10,109 nucleotides of DNA from a bacterium (GTDB lineage Bacteria; BMS3Abin14). Positions 1 to 6,740 of the stretch are shown piece after piece (the stretch's first letter is position 1; each line of letters starts with the position of its first letter). A model generated the notes under the pieces. That model was not told where the DNA came from, ran no database searches, and saw nothing but the letters and a program-made list of their open reading frames with translations. The DNA lies in contig CP070682.1 of NCBI GenBank assembly GCA_020352595.1, forward strand, positions 1,132,395 to 1,142,503, given 5' to 3'. Position numbers and translations under genes: made by a program.

Positions 1-1
1 C

Positions 2-2335
2 CTGCCGGATGTGCGCGATGGATTAAAGCCGGTCCACCGCCGCGTCCTCTACGCCATGTACGATTTGGGCAACGACTGGAACAAGCCCTTTAAGAAATCG
101 GCCCGCATCGTCGGCGACGTCATCGGCAAATACCACCCCCACGGGGACCAGGCCGTCTACGACACCATCGTAAGGATGGCCCAGGACTTCTCCCTTCGCT
201 ACCCCCTCGTCGACGGGCAGGGCAACTTCGGCTCCGTGGACGGCGACGCGGCCGCGGCCATGCGCTACACGGAGATCCGCATGCAGCGCCTCGCCGAGGA
301 GCTCATGGAGGACATCGACAAGGAGACGGTGGACTTCGGGCCCAACTACGATGACACCCTCAGGGAGCCCCTCGTCCTGCCCGCGCGCTTTCCCAACCTC
401 CTGGTCAACGGCTCGGCCGGCATCGCCGTGGGGATGGCCACCAACATCCCCCCCCACAACCTCACCGAGGTCGTCGAGGCCTCCACACTGCTCATCAGGA
501 AACCGGAGGCCTCCCTGGAGGAGGTCATGAGGGTGCTGTCGGCGCCCGACTTTCCCACGGGAGGTTTCATCTACGGCCTTGAGGGGGTTCGCGACGCTTA
601 CAGGACGGGCCGGGGTTCCGTACAGATGCGCGCGCGGGCCGTCATCGAGCGCCAGAAGAAGGGGAAGACCTCCATCGTCGTCACCGAACTCCCCTACCAG
701 GTCAACAAGGCCAGGCTCATCGAGAAGATCGCCGAGCTGGTCAAGGAGAAGAAGATCGAGGGGATCTCGGACCTCAGGGACGAATCGGACCGCGAGGGCA
801 TGCGTATTGTTATCGAACTCAGGCGGGACGACAACGCCGAGGTGATCCTGAACCAGCTCTACGCCCAGACCCAGATGAAGACCAACTTCGGCGTGCAGCT
901 CCTGGCCATCCACCGGAACCAGCCCGTGACCTGCACCCTGCTGCAGATGCTGGGATATTTCATCGATTTCCGGGTGGAGGTGGTGACGCGCCGCACCAGG
1001 TACCTTCTGGCAAGGGCCGAGGAGAGGGCCCACATCCTGGAGGGGCTGAAGGTCGCCCTGGACAACATCGACGAGGTGGTGGAGCTCATCAAGAAGTCCA
1101 GGGATGTCCCCTCGGCCCGGGAAGGCCTCATGGCCCGGTTCGGGCTGAGCGAGCGTCAGGCCTCAGCCATCCTCGAGATGCGCCTGTCCCGGCTCACCGG
1201 CCTGGAGAGGGAGAAGATCGAACAGGAGCTGGCCGACATCCGTGCCCAGATCGAGAGGTTCAAGGCCATTCTGGCCGACGAGAAAAAGCTTTACGAGGTC
1301 ATCGTCCAGGAGCTCGAAGAGATCCGGGACCGGTACGGGGACGTGCGAAGGACCGAGATCGTGGCCGATACACAGGAGATCTCGCTGGAAGACCTCATCG
1401 TGGACGAGGAGGTGCTCGTTACGGTCTCCCACGCGGGCTACGTCAAGCGAACATCCCTGACCCTTTACCGGTCCCAGCAGCGCGGCGGAAAGGGCCTCAC
1501 GGGGATGTCCATGCGGGACGAGGATTTCGCCGAGCACATCTTCGTGGCTTCCACCCACAGCTTCATCCTCTTCTTCACCGACTGGGGCCGGGTGCACTGG
1601 CTCAAGGTGCACGAGATCCCCCAGATGGGGCGGGCGGCAAGGGGCAAGGCCATCGTCAACCTCCTGTCCCTGGACCAGGGCGAGGAGGTGACGGCCTTCC
1701 TGCCGGTCAGGGAGTTCACACAGGGCCACTACATCGTCATGGCCACGGAGAGGGGCGTCATCAAGAAGACCGACCTGAAGGCCTACTCCAACCCGAGGGC
1801 CGGAGGCATCATCGCCCTCGGCCTGGACGAGGGGGACCGTCTCATCGCCGCGGCCCTGACCGACGGGGAGCGCCACCTCCTGCTGACCTCCAACCACGGG
1901 CAAGGCATCCGCTTCAGGGAAAAGGACGCGCGGCCCATGGGCAGACCTGCCCGGGGCGTGAGGGGCATCAACCTCGGCGCGGGCGACACCGTGGTGGGGA
2001 TGGAGGTGGTCAACGATGCGGCCTACCTTCTCACGGTCACGGAAAGGGGCTTCGGAAAACGCACGCCCATGAAGGAGTACAACCCCATCGGCCGGGGAGG
2101 TAAGGGCGTCCGGGCCGTCAAGGTCTCGGAAAAGGCGGGCAACCTGGTGGGCACCCTCCAGGTTGGAAGCGAGGAGGAGGTCATGGTGATCACCACCAGG
2201 GGCCGCCTCATCCGCATGCCCGTGAGCGGCATCTCGGTCTACTCCCGGTCCAGCCAGGGCGTCAAGCTCATCGACATGTCCGACGCGGAGGAAAAGGTGG
2301 TCTCCGTGGCCCTCATCCAGGAGGGGGAGGGCTGA
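2..2335 (+). CDS. gyrA: DNA gyrase subunit A, 5'-truncated by the window edge
   Basis: GyrA cuts and rejoins DNA in the A2B2 gyrase that introduces negative supercoils. The reading frame is already open at base 2 ([14 protein letters not shown]), so about 33 N-terminal codons lie outside the window; the GTG at base 11 is internal. The 777 visible codons hold the winged-helix domain with catalytic tyrosine in AAMRYTEIR (codon 266-268, equal to E. coli Tyr122), the tower and coiled-coil region, and the C-terminal DNA-wrapping beta-pinwheel with a GyrA box reading QQRGGKG (1475-1495). The box and gyrase-type quinolone-resistance region favour GyrA over ParC. The quinolone-resistance loop reads [10 protein letters not shown], with Gln where E. 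coli has Ser83, while Asp87 is kept. A second box-like motif, IGRGGKG, lies at 2087-2107. The protein ends without the acidic tail of E. coli GyrA, giving an estimated 810 residues in full. A small-gene cluster follows on the same strand. Confidence 0.98.
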   Translation: MPDVRDGLKPVHRRVLYAMYDLGNDWNKPFKKSARIVGDVIGKYHPHGDQAVYDTIVRMAQDFSLRYPLVDGQGNFGSVDGDAAAAMRYTEIRMQRLAEELMEDIDKETVDFGPNYDDTLREPLVLPARFPNLLVNGSAGIAVGMATNIPPHNLTEVVEASTLLIRKPEASLEEVMRVLSAPDFPTGGFIYGLEGVRDAYRTGRGSVQMRARAVIERQKKGKTSIVVTELPYQVNKARLIEKIAELVKEKKIEGISDLRDESDREGMRIVIELRRDDNAEVILNQLYAQTQMKTNFGVQLLAIHRNQPVTCTLLQMLGYFIDFRVEVVTRRTRYLLARAEERAHILEGLKVALDNIDEVVELIKKSRDVPSAREGLMARFGLSERQASAILEMRLSRLTGLEREKIEQELADIRAQIERFKAILADEKKLYEVIVQELEEIRDRYGDVRRTEIVADTQEISLEDLIVDEEVLVTVSHAGYVKRTSLTLYRSQQRGGKGLTGMSMRDEDFAEHIFVASTHSFILFFTDWGRVHWLKVHEIPQMGRAARGKAIVNLLSLDQGEEVTAFLPVREFTQGHYIVMATERGVIKKTDLKAYSNPRAGGIIALGLDEGDRLIAAALTDGERHLLLTSNHGQGIRFREKDARPMGRPARGVRGINLGAGDTVVGMEVVNDAAYLLTVTERGFGKRTPMKEYNPIGRGGKGVRAVKVSEKAGNLVGTLQVGSEEEVMVITTRGRLIRMPVSGISVYSRSSQGVKLIDMSDAEEKVVSVALIQEGEG

Positions 2336-2515
2336 TGGACGCGGCAGGGAGGGCAGGTCGTGGAGAGGGAGGGCGGAAAAGAGGAGAGGGCGGCACTGTC
2401 TGCCGCCGGAGGATGGAAGCGTAGGATCGGCGCGTGGGTGTTCGGAGGCCCGGCACACAGGACAGGCCGCCCGGCGCCCGCACCCGCCACCCCGACACCT
2501 GACCAGGGGGAAGAG

Positions 2516-2854
2516 ATGGAGGAGAGAAGGAGGCACAGGAGGTATCCGGCATCGGAGATGGCATACGTTGTGGGCCTGGAAAGCCCGGCGCTCATAACCG
2601 ACGTCAGCCAGGGCGGCATAGGGGTCAGGTACAAGGGTAGCGAAGAGCTCCCCCTGGAGATGACCGTGGACCTGCTGCACGCCTCCAAGAGCATCGTCAT
2701 CGACCGCGTGCGGTGCAGGAAGGCCAGGGACGAGACCAGGGGGAGGGTGGCGGTTTTCAGTTACATCGCGGAGCGCCAGCTCGGCCTCGAATTCATATCG
2801 CCGACGCCGGAGATGCTCAAGACCCTGGAGATGTTCACGGGTAAGGACAATTAG
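2516..2854 (+). CDS. Single-domain PilZ protein, predicted c-di-GMP receptor
   Basis: This 112-residue protein is essentially one PilZ domain. Near the N terminus is the arginine motif (RRRHRRYP, residues 4-11, fitting RxxxR), and the second signature DVSQGG at residues 29-34 fits D/NxSxxG. Both are the residues that PilZ proteins use to bind cyclic di-GMP, so binding is predicted; the output is unknown because there is no attached effector domain. It has no signal peptide and should be cytoplasmic. I chose the ATG at 2516 because AGGGGG (2505-2510) lies five bases upstream. The frame also opens earlier at a GTG (2360), but the added 52 residues are low-complexity Gly/Ala/Pro/Arg sequence without a PilZ-like pattern. 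It lies 180 bases after gyrA and 43 bases before the TPR lipoprotein gene, probably in the same transcript. Confidence 0.9.
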   Translation: MEERRRHRRYPASEMAYVVGLESPALITDVSQGGIGVRYKGSEELPLEMTVDLLHASKSIVIDRVRCRKARDETRGRVAVFSYIAERQLGLEFISPTPEMLKTLEMFTGKDN

Positions 2855-2877
2855 CGCATCCGGCCGCCGCGGGTGCG
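2855..2877 (+). other. Stem-loop directly after the PilZ stop codon
   Basis: CGCATCC (2855-2861) pairs with GGGTGCG (2871-2877) over seven base pairs, including one T-G wobble, around a nine-base GC-rich loop. It begins at the base after the stop codon. The following sequence is AGAAACAACC with no T-run, so a standard intrinsic terminator is not supported. It could protect or attenuate the transcript between the PilZ and lipoprotein genes, or be chance in GC-rich DNA. Confidence 0.3.
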
Positions 2878-2897
2878 AGAAACAACCGGTCCTGAAA

Positions 2898-3704
2898 TTG
2901 AGGAAATGGCTTTTCAACCTTGTCTTGATAATGGCCGTCGTCAGCCTGGCGGGCGTCGGCGGTTTCTCTTGCCGCTCTAAGGAACAGGCCCTCTACGAGC
3001 AGGCCATGGCGGCGCTGGACGACGGGTTGTCCGGCGCCGCCGTGGAGTACCTCACCACGTTCCTTGTCAGATATCCAGACAGCCCGCTGGTCCCGGAGAT
3101 CATCTTCCAGCGGGGCACGATCTACGACCTCTACCAGTCACGCTACATCGAGGCCATCATGGATTTCAGGGAACTTCTCGACAGGTTCCCCCAGAACGAG
3201 CACGCCTTTGCCGCCCGCCGCTCCATAGCGGAGCTTCTCGAGACCAAGATCCGGGACTGCCGCAGGGCCATAGTGGAATACCAGCGCCTCATAGACGATT
3301 TCGAAACGGTGGTGGAGGACGACCTCTTTCAGTACCGCATCGCCTCGTGTTTCTACGAACTGCTGAACTTCGAACAGGCCAAGCTGGAATTCTACCAGCT
3401 CATCAACAAGTATCCCGCCAGCGCCCTTGTGGACGACGCGTATTACCAGATCGCCAACATCCTGCAGACGCAGGGAGCCCTCGGGGAGGCGGAAAAGGCC
3501 TACACCCTCTACCTCGCCAGATACCCGGAAGGGGAGATGGTTCTGGACGCCAGGTTCAACCTGGCCGCCACCCTCGAGGAGATGGAGCACCTGGAGGAGG
3601 CGCTGGAGCTCTACAACAGGATCTTCCCCGTCTACGCCAACAAGGAAGCCATCACCTGGCGCATCGAGAAGGTCAGGAAGCGCATGGAGAGCCGGGGACG
3701 GTAG
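2898..3704 (+). CDS. Exported TPR lipoprotein, BamD/YbgF-like
   Basis: The 268-residue product starts with a charged n-region (MRKW), a hydrophobic stretch to residue 23, and a cysteine at residue 25 in GGFSC. That fits a lipoprotein signal, although the lipobox is atypical: Gly stands at -3 where Leu is usual. The rest is helical tetratricopeptide repeats typical of BamD and outer-membrane-associated TPR proteins, with alternating aromatic and small residues and units such as YLTTFLVRYPDSPLV, FRELLDRFPQNEHA, YQLINKYPASALVDDA and YTLYLARYPEGEMV. Such proteins act as periplasmic scaffolds; BamD is part of the outer-membrane protein insertion machine. Orthology to BamD itself is unproven, since the gene is not in a recognisable bam context. 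The start is a TTG with no clear ribosome-binding site; it is preferred because it gives the positively charged signal n-region. The next in-frame ATG (2931) would remove that region. Confidence 0.82.
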   Translation: MRKWLFNLVLIMAVVSLAGVGGFSCRSKEQALYEQAMAALDDGLSGAAVEYLTTFLVRYPDSPLVPEIIFQRGTIYDLYQSRYIEAIMDFRELLDRFPQNEHAFAARRSIAELLETKIRDCRRAIVEYQRLIDDFETVVEDDLFQYRIASCFYELLNFEQAKLEFYQLINKYPASALVDDAYYQIANILQTQGALGEAEKAYTLYLARYPEGEMVLDARFNLAATLEEMEHLEEALELYNRIFPVYANKEAITWRIEKVRKRMESRGR

Positions 3705-3765
3705 GGGGCGGCCGCAGGCGCCCCAGGCCTCCCTCCCCCTGTCTTGGCCATGGGTTGCCCTTTGC

Positions 3766-3783
3766 CCGGTGCCGGCTGCCGGC
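3766..3783 (+). repeat. 18-base intergenic repeat, copy 1
   Basis: CCGGTGCCGGCTGCCGGC lies 29 bases before the start of the exported TPR gene. An identical copy lies at 5257-5274, upstream of the next gene. The unit contains two GCCGGC palindromes separated by one T. The 10-base core GCCGGCTGCC also occurs at 5227-5236 inside the coding region between them. Confidence 0.5.
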
Positions 3784-3812
3784 CCCCCTACCGGAAAGCT
3801 TCAGGAGCCGCG

Positions 3813-5252
3813 ATGAAGGTCCCCTTTTTCAGACTTGCCCTTGCCCTCGCCCTCGTGACGGTCCTTTGTCCGGCCGCCGCCTCTGCAGCCTCTCTGAGGG
3901 AAGAGATCGACCCCATGGTGGCCCAGAAGAGATTCGACGAGGCCGAGGCGCGGCTTCAGGAGGTGCTGGGCCAGGATCCGGGTTCCGTGGACGCCCACAT
4001 GCTCATGGGCAACCTCACCCTTTACAGGTTCCTGGACGGCGCCGGGCAGGTGGAGATCGCCGCCAACACGCGTGAATCGGTGTTCGAACCCGACATCGGC
4101 TTCATCAGGGAGCCCCTCTACATTGTGCCCCCGGACGTGGGCAGAGCCGCGGCCGGCCACTACCTCGAGGCCCTCACCCTGGATCCGGCACGGGGGGACA
4201 TACATCGCGGCCTCGCCTACACGTACGCCATGGCCCTGATGAAGGATGAGCTGCTGGCCAGGTTCCCCGTCATGTTCAGGGAGCTCCCCGGGGAGCGCTC
4301 GACGCTGATGTTCAACATGGGCGACTACGCCAGGATGCTCCGGGAGAGAGGGCGCCTGGACTGGTGTCTCGAGGCGTACGGGGTGGTGCTGGAGCTCTAC
4401 CCGGATCACCCGGGGGTCCTCAGCGACGTCGCGGGGGTGTATGCCCTGGAGGGTCAGCCCGACAAGGCCGTGGCCACCATCCGCAAGGCCCTCGGCCCGG
4501 ATGTGCGGGACGAGTTCATCCTGGGCAACGGCATCGTGATCCTCACCGTGGCCGGCGACCACGCAGGGGCCCTGGCGGCCATGGAACGTTCCGAAGAGCA
4601 CAGGAAGGGCGGCTCGGACAAGGTGTTCCGGGCGCTCAAGGGCCTTGCGGAAGGCCGGGAAGAGTGGAAAAAGGCCCTGGACGCCTACCCGGAAAAGGAC
4701 GGCTCTGCCCAGGAGGACGAACTGGCCCGCTTCCTGCTGTCAGAGCAGTTCAGGGGCGACTTCGAGGGCTTCAGCGTGGCCGAGGAGAAGGCACAGAGCC
4801 CCTGGGCGAGGCTGCTGGTCTACCGGTGGGGCATGAGGGCCTTCGCCCTTCGCGGCCAGCCCTTCCTCTACTACGCGGTCATGCAGGCGGCCTACGGCAA
4901 TCACGCCGAGGCCCTGGAGGCTTTCGCCCAGGCGGAAGAAAGGGCCGCCACCCTCGACGTACAGGAGAAGCAGGCCCTCTCGTTCTACCAGGCCTGGTCC
5001 TTACAGGACTCCGGGAGAACACAAAAGGCCGACGGGAAGTGGCGCGAGATGATCAAATCCGGCGAGTTCTACATTGCCAGCGCGGCGGCCTATTTCCTGG
5101 GAAGGAACCTCTACACGGCCGGCAGGCCGCAGGAGGCTGTCAGCATGTGGGAGACCGTCTCCGACAGGGCCGGCGACTCCAAGTACTCGACCCTGGCGTT
5201 CAACGCCATCCTCGCCGTCAAGGAAGGCCGGCTGCCCGCCTTCGCGAGGTGA
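3813..5252 (+). CDS. Periplasmic TPR-repeat protein of unknown function
   Basis: The 479-residue protein begins with a Sec signal peptide: MKVPFFR, then a hydrophobic Ala/Leu/Val core, then a signal peptidase I site at ASA-AS (after about residue 25). No suitable lipobox is seen, so it should be soluble in the periplasm or loosely bound to the envelope. The mature part is alpha-helical TPR repeats, for example around residues 32-65 (FDEAEARLQEVLGQDPGS), 115-130 (YLEALTLDPARGDIH), 180-225 (LEAYGVVLELYPDHPG, then GQPDKAVATIRKAL) and in the C-terminal third (GNHAEALEAFAQAEER, GRPQEAVSMWETV). The ATG at 3813 is chosen over an upstream in-frame TTG because CAGGAG (3802-3807) sits five bases ahead and the signal peptide starts there. 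It follows the TPR lipoprotein after 108 bases, suggesting that the two TPR scaffolds act together in the envelope. No enzymatic domain is visible. Confidence 0.85.
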   Translation: MKVPFFRLALALALVTVLCPAAASAASLREEIDPMVAQKRFDEAEARLQEVLGQDPGSVDAHMLMGNLTLYRFLDGAGQVEIAANTRESVFEPDIGFIREPLYIVPPDVGRAAAGHYLEALTLDPARGDIHRGLAYTYAMALMKDELLARFPVMFRELPGERSTLMFNMGDYARMLRERGRLDWCLEAYGVVLELYPDHPGVLSDVAGVYALEGQPDKAVATIRKALGPDVRDEFILGNGIVILTVAGDHAGALAAMERSEEHRKGGSDKVFRALKGLAEGREEWKKALDAYPEKDGSAQEDELARFLLSEQFRGDFEGFSVAEEKAQSPWARLLVYRWGMRAFALRGQPFLYYAVMQAAYGNHAEALEAFAQAEERAATLDVQEKQALSFYQAWSLQDSGRTQKADGKWREMIKSGEFYIASAAAYFLGRNLYTAGRPQEAVSMWETVSDRAGDSKYSTLAFNAILAVKEGRLPAFAR

Positions 5253-5256
5253 GGCG

Positions 5257-5274
5257 CCGGTGCCGGCTGCCGGC
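5257..5274 (+). repeat. 18-base intergenic repeat, copy 2
   Basis: This is an exact copy of the 18-mer at 3766-3783. It lies in the 37-base gap between the exported TPR gene and the small membrane protein gene, 15 bases before the latter's ATG. An in-frame GTG inside the repeat (5260) could in principle start the membrane protein, but the ATG at 5290 has the better context. Confidence 0.5.
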
Positions 5275-5289
5275 GGTGCGGGGGGCCCA

Positions 5290-5688
5290 ATGCTGTCCCA
5301 TCTTCTGTTCTGGATCTATCTGCTCAACGCCGTGACTCTCATCGTCCACGAGATCGACTCGGCCTTCTGGCGGGAGTGGGAGCTGTTCCGGATACCCGGC
5401 GGCGTCACGGGCTTTCTCGTCCTCCACTTTCCCCTTCTGACTTTCGTCCTGTATGGCATGGTGCGGGTGAGGGAGGGAGCTTCCTCGGCGCCTTTTTTCG
5501 CCCTTGTGCTGGGAGGGGCAGGGCTGTTCGCTTTCTTCATCCACTTCTGGTTCATCAGGCGGGGTCGGCGGGAGTTCACGTCACCCATCTCCCGGTTCAT
5601 CCTCCGGACCACCCTGTCCCTGTCCCTGATCCAGATCGCCCTCACCGTGCTGGTGATGGTTTCGAGCCGCGGAGAGGCTTTGGGGTGA
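5290..5688 (+). CDS. Small four-helix membrane protein with HEID..WxEWE motif
   Basis: The 132-residue product has four hydrophobic stretches, at about residues 5-20, 39-58, 68-89 and 104-124, so it is an inner-membrane protein. The end of helix 1 and the loop after it carry a striking block, HEIDSAFWREWELF (20-33), followed by PGG (36-38). Further histidines are at 46 and 85, within or at the edges of helices 2 and 3. From memory this resembles a family of uncharacterised small membrane proteins, perhaps the one catalogued as DUF6713; I am not certain of the number. No function is known to me. The clustered His, Glu and Asp residues could bind a metal, which is inference. The ATG is preceded by a G-rich stretch (5279-5285) about four bases away. 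It is the last gene of the plus-strand cluster and converges on mtgA with 15 bases between. Confidence 0.8.
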   Translation: MLSHLLFWIYLLNAVTLIVHEIDSAFWREWELFRIPGGVTGFLVLHFPLLTFVLYGMVRVREGASSAPFFALVLGGAGLFAFFIHFWFIRRGRREFTSPISRFILRTTLSLSLIQIALTVLVMVSSRGEALG

Positions 5689-5703
5689 TCACGATGCCGG
5701 CCT

Positions 5704-6645
5704 TCACTCCTCACCCGGGCCCGGGGACTGTTGCGCAGGCCCCCCGGGCGCCTCTTCCGGATCCGGGGCCGAACCGGCATCGGCTCCCTGCGCCAGGCCG
5801 GGAGCCCCTCGGGAGTCGTCCCTCGAAGGGATGGGCTCGGCCGCTGCAGGGACGGTGCGGGGGGGAAGGTCTGCCTCCAGCTCGGAAAGGCTCCTTAAGG
5901 GCACCTCCTCAAGGGCCCAACGGTATTGATCCTCGCTGATCTTCCCGCCCTTGAGCATGACCGCCAGGATGTGTTCCGAACGTTTCACGAGAAGGTCGGC
6001 GCGCCTGCCGGGGCTGTAGACCCGCGGGCCGGGAAGCATGGCCGCCAGCAGCGAGCTCTGTCTCAGGGTCAGCTCCGAGGGCCGCCTGCCGAAGTGGTAG
6101 AGAGCCCCTTCTCCCACGCCGTGCACCATGTTCCCCAGCTCCACCACGTTGAGGTAAAGCTCCAGGATGCGGTCCTTGGTCAGGGATTTTTCCAGGCGCC
6201 GCGCCAGCACGACCTCTCGCAGCTTACGCCTGAAGGTCTTTTCCCGGGACAGGAACAGGTTCTTGGCCAGCTGCTGGGTGATGGTGCTGCCCCCGCGCGC
6301 GAAGCGGCGCTCCCTTAGGTCCTGTTTCAGGGACTCCCACACTTCGTACCAGTCGATGCCGTTGTGGCCGTAGAAGGAGAAGTCCTCCGCTGCCACGACG
6401 GCGTCACGAAGGTGGGCCGGCATCCTCTCCAGGGGGGTCCAGAAGGGGTTCTCCGGTCCCAGCATGAGCGTGGACGGCGTGCCCGCCCAGTCCCGCACCT
6501 GGATGCGCGTGGTGGATCCGCGGTCGGCAAGATGACCCACGTCGGGCAGGTTGGACAGGGCGAAGACGGCCCACACACCGACTGCCAGGATGGCGGCCAG
6601 GGCGGCCGCGGGCAGCAGAATTCTGAGCAGGGATGGTGTCTTCAC
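5704..6645 (-). CDS. mtgA: Monofunctional peptidoglycan glycosyltransferase (GT51)
   Basis: This enzyme polymerises lipid II into glycan strands on the outer face of the inner membrane, without transpeptidase activity. The 313-residue protein has one N-terminal membrane anchor (about residues 6-30) and a complete GT51 domain. Motif 1, EDFSFYGHNG, contains the catalytic Glu87. Next comes GGSTITQQLAKNLFL (118-132). RRKLREVVLARRLE (139-152) contains the second conserved Glu144, followed by KDRILELYLNVVELG (157-171) and FGRRPSELTLRQSSLLAAMLPGP. No penicillin-binding domain follows. The C-terminal 60-odd residues are Pro/Ala/Gly/Glu-rich and probably disordered, making it longer than E. coli MtgA (about 240). 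The start is GTG. An in-frame stop at 6661-6663 allows no other upstream start, and there is no ribosome-binding site. An extended -10 element lies about ten bases upstream, so the mRNA may be leaderless. Confidence 0.93.
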   Translation of the reverse strand: MKTPSLLRILLPAAALAAILAVGVWAVFALSNLPDVGHLADRGSTTRIQVRDWAGTPSTLMLGPENPFWTPLERMPAHLRDAVVAAEDFSFYGHNGIDWYEVWESLKQDLRERRFARGGSTITQQLAKNLFLSREKTFRRKLREVVLARRLEKSLTKDRILELYLNVVELGNMVHGVGEGALYHFGRRPSELTLRQSSLLAAMLPGPRVYSPGRRADLLVKRSEHILAVMLKGGKISEDQYRWALEEVPLRSLSELEADLPPRTVPAAAEPIPSRDDSRGAPGLAQGADAGSAPDPEEAPGGPAQQSPGPGEE

Positions 6646-6654
6646 GAGGCTGGG

Positions 6655-6663
6655 TTTATATCA
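6655..6663 (-). promoter_or_regulatory. Extended -10 promoter of mtgA
   Basis: Read on the minus strand, bases 6663 to 6655 are TGATATAAA, which fits TGnTATAAT closely. The expected transcription start, six to eight bases on, is near 6648, only about three bases before the GTG at 6645. No good -35 box is seen at normal spacing; TTGCCC lies about 19 bases upstream, in the complement of a G-tract region. The element is an AT-rich island in GC-rich DNA, which raises its credibility. Confidence 0.45.
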
Positions 6664-6706
6664 CAAACAACGGGGAGAGGGGAGAGGGGCAATGGCCGGG
6701 AAAGGG

Positions 6707-6729
6707 GCGGGCCACCCTTTGCGGCCCGC
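6707..6729 (-). terminator. Hairpin after the MDR oxidoreductase gene, possible terminator
   Basis: GCGGGCC (6707-6713) pairs perfectly with GGCCCGC (6723-6729), giving seven GC pairs around a nine-base loop. It starts 12 bases after the MDR stop codon on the minus strand. The sequence after it on that strand is CCCCTTTCCC, with only a short T-run, so termination would be weak. Its position between the MDR gene and the separate mtgA promoter fits a terminator. Confidence 0.4.
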
Positions 6730-6740
6730 GCGAAGGAGCC

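Noticed and set aside
23..1033. A 336-codon minus-strand frame inside gyrA
   Set aside because: Same codon-bias shadow; no domain, and overlaps the most conserved part of GyrA.
2360..2515. N-terminal extension of the PilZ protein from a GTG at 2360
   Set aside because: The extra 52 residues are low complexity, and the ATG at 2516 has a good ribosome-binding site and starts right before the PilZ motif.
1163..2917. A 584-codon open frame on the minus strand across gyrA and the PilZ gene
   Set aside because: It is antisense to strongly supported genes. GC-rich codon bias keeps the opposite strand free of stops. The product is His/Asp/Leu/Pro-rich with no recognisable domain.
3347..4075. A plus-strand frame of 242 codons overlapping both TPR genes
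   Set aside because: It is a shifted frame of the TPR lipoprotein and the next gene; composition is Gly/Arg/Pro-rich without a domain.
5685..5692. The palindrome GTGATCAC at the end of the small membrane protein gene
   Set aside because: Eight bases overlapping a stop codon is too short and too common to support a binding site.
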